This document shows positions 61,862-64,000 of a DNA stretch of 64,000 nt, one piece after another. Position 1 is the stretch's first letter. Every line of letters starts with the position of its first letter. The stretch is from Punica granatum (taxonomy: Eukaryota > Streptophyta > Magnoliopsida > Myrtales > Lythraceae): NCBI RefSeq assembly GCF_007655135.1, contig NC_045134.1, positions 16,950,568-17,014,567 on the forward strand, read 5' to 3'. The position numbers were made by a program, and so were the translations under genes. The notes beneath the pieces are model-generated. The model saw only the letters and a program-made list of their open reading frames with translations, had not been told where the DNA came from and did not search any database.

Positions 61862-64000
61862 GATACTTTAATCAATAAGGAAAAGAAAGAAAGTAATGAG
61901 AAAAGTACCACGGTTACTTCTGTGGTATATCTACGTACAGTTTAGTAATTTGTCATTTCAAATTGGAATAAAAATATATATTTTCCAATATACCTTACCT
62001 ATATAAATTATTTCAAATATTAAAAATTAGAGGCTTATATATTCATGTCATGAAATGAATATATATGATCTTCAATATTTATTACCTCCAAGAATTATTT
62101 TAAAATATTAATTTACATAATTAGAGGTTTACATATTTAAATTGATGGTGTGATGACAAAAGAAGATGCTACTAGATGTAGGGTGAAGCACCAATGAGAC
62201 CTTCCAACATGGTATTTAAGACTTGAAACAGTTAGCATTACGTCTCGAATTCGCGTCATCTTCTGTGTAATTAAAGTTCTCTTAAGGCAAGAGTTCTGCA
62301 CCAGTTCATATAAGTTGTCTCTTGCTAACCACACTAAGTGTCAGGCGGGTTTAACTGCCAACTATAAATAATTCCCTATTTTTCTTTTAAAAAAAACGTG
62401 AAGTGAAGCTGTGATAATAGGTTTCTATTTTCGATGATACAGCAGTACAAAAAACCAGCCCCAAAATTAATTATTACAAGTGTGTATATATAGATATAGA
62501 TATCCAATGCTATTATTGAAGAGAGTTTGACTCAGTAACCGTTAGATAATTTTCATAAGTTTTAGTATATAGTAAACAAATTAAATGTTTTTTATCCCTA
62601 TAAATCCGATCATTAAAAAAATTGAAAAAATCTCCTATCACTATTTCATGAATATCGGTAATTCTATAAATCAAGTACAATAACCAACTCACCCCACTAA
62701 TTCTCAATTCCAAAACTGTTCAAAATTTTCACAAAAATAAATAAATAAATAAATCAATGAAAATTCCCACGATTAAGTATTGTTTTATAATATCCGCGTA
62801 TAGCATGGGTCGAGTGTTTAATTATTTTTTTTAGAAAAATTAACTCAGAACACTATATCTATAGTATTATAAAGCTCGATGTGAGTCTTTCGTCTTTCAC
62901 TTTCCGAAATGATCATTAGAAAAATAAGACTAATTAACTACATGATTAAGGTACAATTTCAATATTTCTCAATAACTTTCAATTTTTCTATATTCTCCCT
63001 CCCCTCCCCCTTTTCATCCTCCCTCTCCTCCTTACTTATTGTTACTTATTGTAACTGTCAAAGTTGAAACAACTTTACCCCTTAGTCCTCTCTCTCCTCT
63101 TTACCCCTTAGTCCTCTCTCTCCTCCTTACATATTGTAACCGTCAAAGGAAAAATAACTTTACTTCTTAATGGACTGATCAATTCGACTGAATTAGTCGA
63201 AATTCAATTCAATTTCGGATATAAAAGTTTCACCAAAAAAAAAGAATTATTTTTTATAATTTTTATATTGTCTTATATATAACAAAAATTCAAAAAAGAA
63301 TTTGATACTGCTCGAGAATTCGAATTTGCTAACTCGATATATATTATATGCGCGGCCAATTCGCCCCACCCCCTTCCTCTCAATTGGTTAAACTCTCCTC
63401 TCCCTCCCTACAACTTCAAACCTGCAGGGGACCTTAACTATAGAAGCCGTCGAACGATAAGCTACAAAGAGGAAAATATCCCTGCATCTCTTCTTTTGCT
63501 ATGAACAAAAAAAGGGTCGATTTTCCAGTCCGTGTTCGATCACCCAGTCCAACACTGTCTTCATAACACTGCCCCCTCACACCGTGACAATTTGGCCAAG
63601 ACTTTAGAATATTGGATCTTGGCATTTTCCTATACTTGAAGACCATAATTATGCCGGGAATCAACCGGAGCGAGCCAACCTGTTTTCTGTAATGGGACTG
63701 AAATGTCCGAAACTAATATTGCAAGGGCAATCCCACTATATAAAGCCAGTGATAAAGCATCAAGAACGGAACAAAAGCTTTCCCTGTATTTCCTTTCGTA
63801 GTTTCTCACAACGAATTATTCCCCAACAATTGCCCTAACTCTAAGCAACTATAGTACAAAATGGACAAAACTTTAGTTCCCCTCATTAACATCTATCGAT
63901 TGAGGCCACATACACACTTTTTCACCCACATGACAAAATACAAACCCTGTTGCTCATTTGGCAATTAAAAGCAGGGAGATCGAGATTATTTCACACCAAA
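61862..64000. other. Spacer to the right edge
   Basis: No gene is supported. A Helitron-like 5' end (tatctatagtattataaagc) lies at about 62863. A CT-rich duplication (accccttagtcctctctctc, twice) lies at 63076-63125. A 76-codon minus-strand frame at 63434-63664 has no recognised domain. A TATA-like word (ctatataaa) near 63736 could belong to a gene continuing to the right; this is speculative. Confidence 0.35.

Noticed and set aside
63434..63664. 76-codon minus-strand ORF containing a GDRTRTGKST stretch
   Set aside because: Resembles a P-loop only superficially; no surrounding domain.

Overview
The window is nuclear DNA from a flowering plant, most likely a eudicot. The protein-coding genes have many GT-AG introns, the spacers are AT-rich, and there are remnants of Ty1/copia, Ty3/gypsy, LINE, MULE, hAT and Helitron-type elements. 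I cannot name the species. I found no bacterial features, CRISPR array, rRNA or convincing tRNA.

Layout. (1) About 1-34,000, minus strand: one giant gene fills more than half the window. It encodes a VPS13/chorein-family bridge-like lipid-transfer protein of the SHRUBBY (SHBY) type. I could chain 44 exons in frame, 9,685 nt or about 3,228 codons, from the start codon at 33986 to 89. The last exons lie off the left edge. Its introns hold tandem repeats, a Helitron-like insertion, LTR debris, a (GA)n tract and MITEs. (2) 34,000-44,000: an intergenic transposon field. It holds a hAT MITE with an exact 8-bp target-site duplication (TSD) just upstream of SHBY, a long-TIR MULE with a 10-bp TSD, and a foldback MULE with a 9-bp TSD and a nested insertion. 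A decayed copia gag follows, interrupted by a probable solo gypsy-type LTR. (3) 44,060-45,700, plus strand: a nuclear gene for mitochondrial ribosomal protein S2 (218 aa, one coding exon, probable 5'-UTR intron). (4) 46,487-47,345, plus strand: a decayed DNA-level duplicate of SHBY exons 35-37 with introns retained, followed by a gypsy polyprotein tail. (5) 48,000-54,200: a second copy of the foldback family, a structurally complete non-autonomous LTR element (49,689-52,583, minus orientation, TSD gttac), LTR-like debris and another MULE MITE with a 9-bp TSD. (6) 54,200-64,000: AT-rich spacer, a foldback MULE with near full-length arms and a 9-bp TSD, a doubtful small proline-rich ORF, an internally deleted LINE and Helitron-like ends.

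How the genes relate. Only two genes look functional, and they serve different processes: inter-organelle lipid transport (SHBY) and mitochondrial translation (RPS2). They are separated by transposons and show no operon-like relation. The most informative parts of the window are the transposons whose borders can be fixed to the base from TSDs, and the SHBY fragment beside RPS2. I did not see a clearly new biological system. The strongest leads are the gag-head/pol-tail LTR element with unequal LTRs, the SHBY fragment, and the number of long-arm foldback MULEs close to genes.
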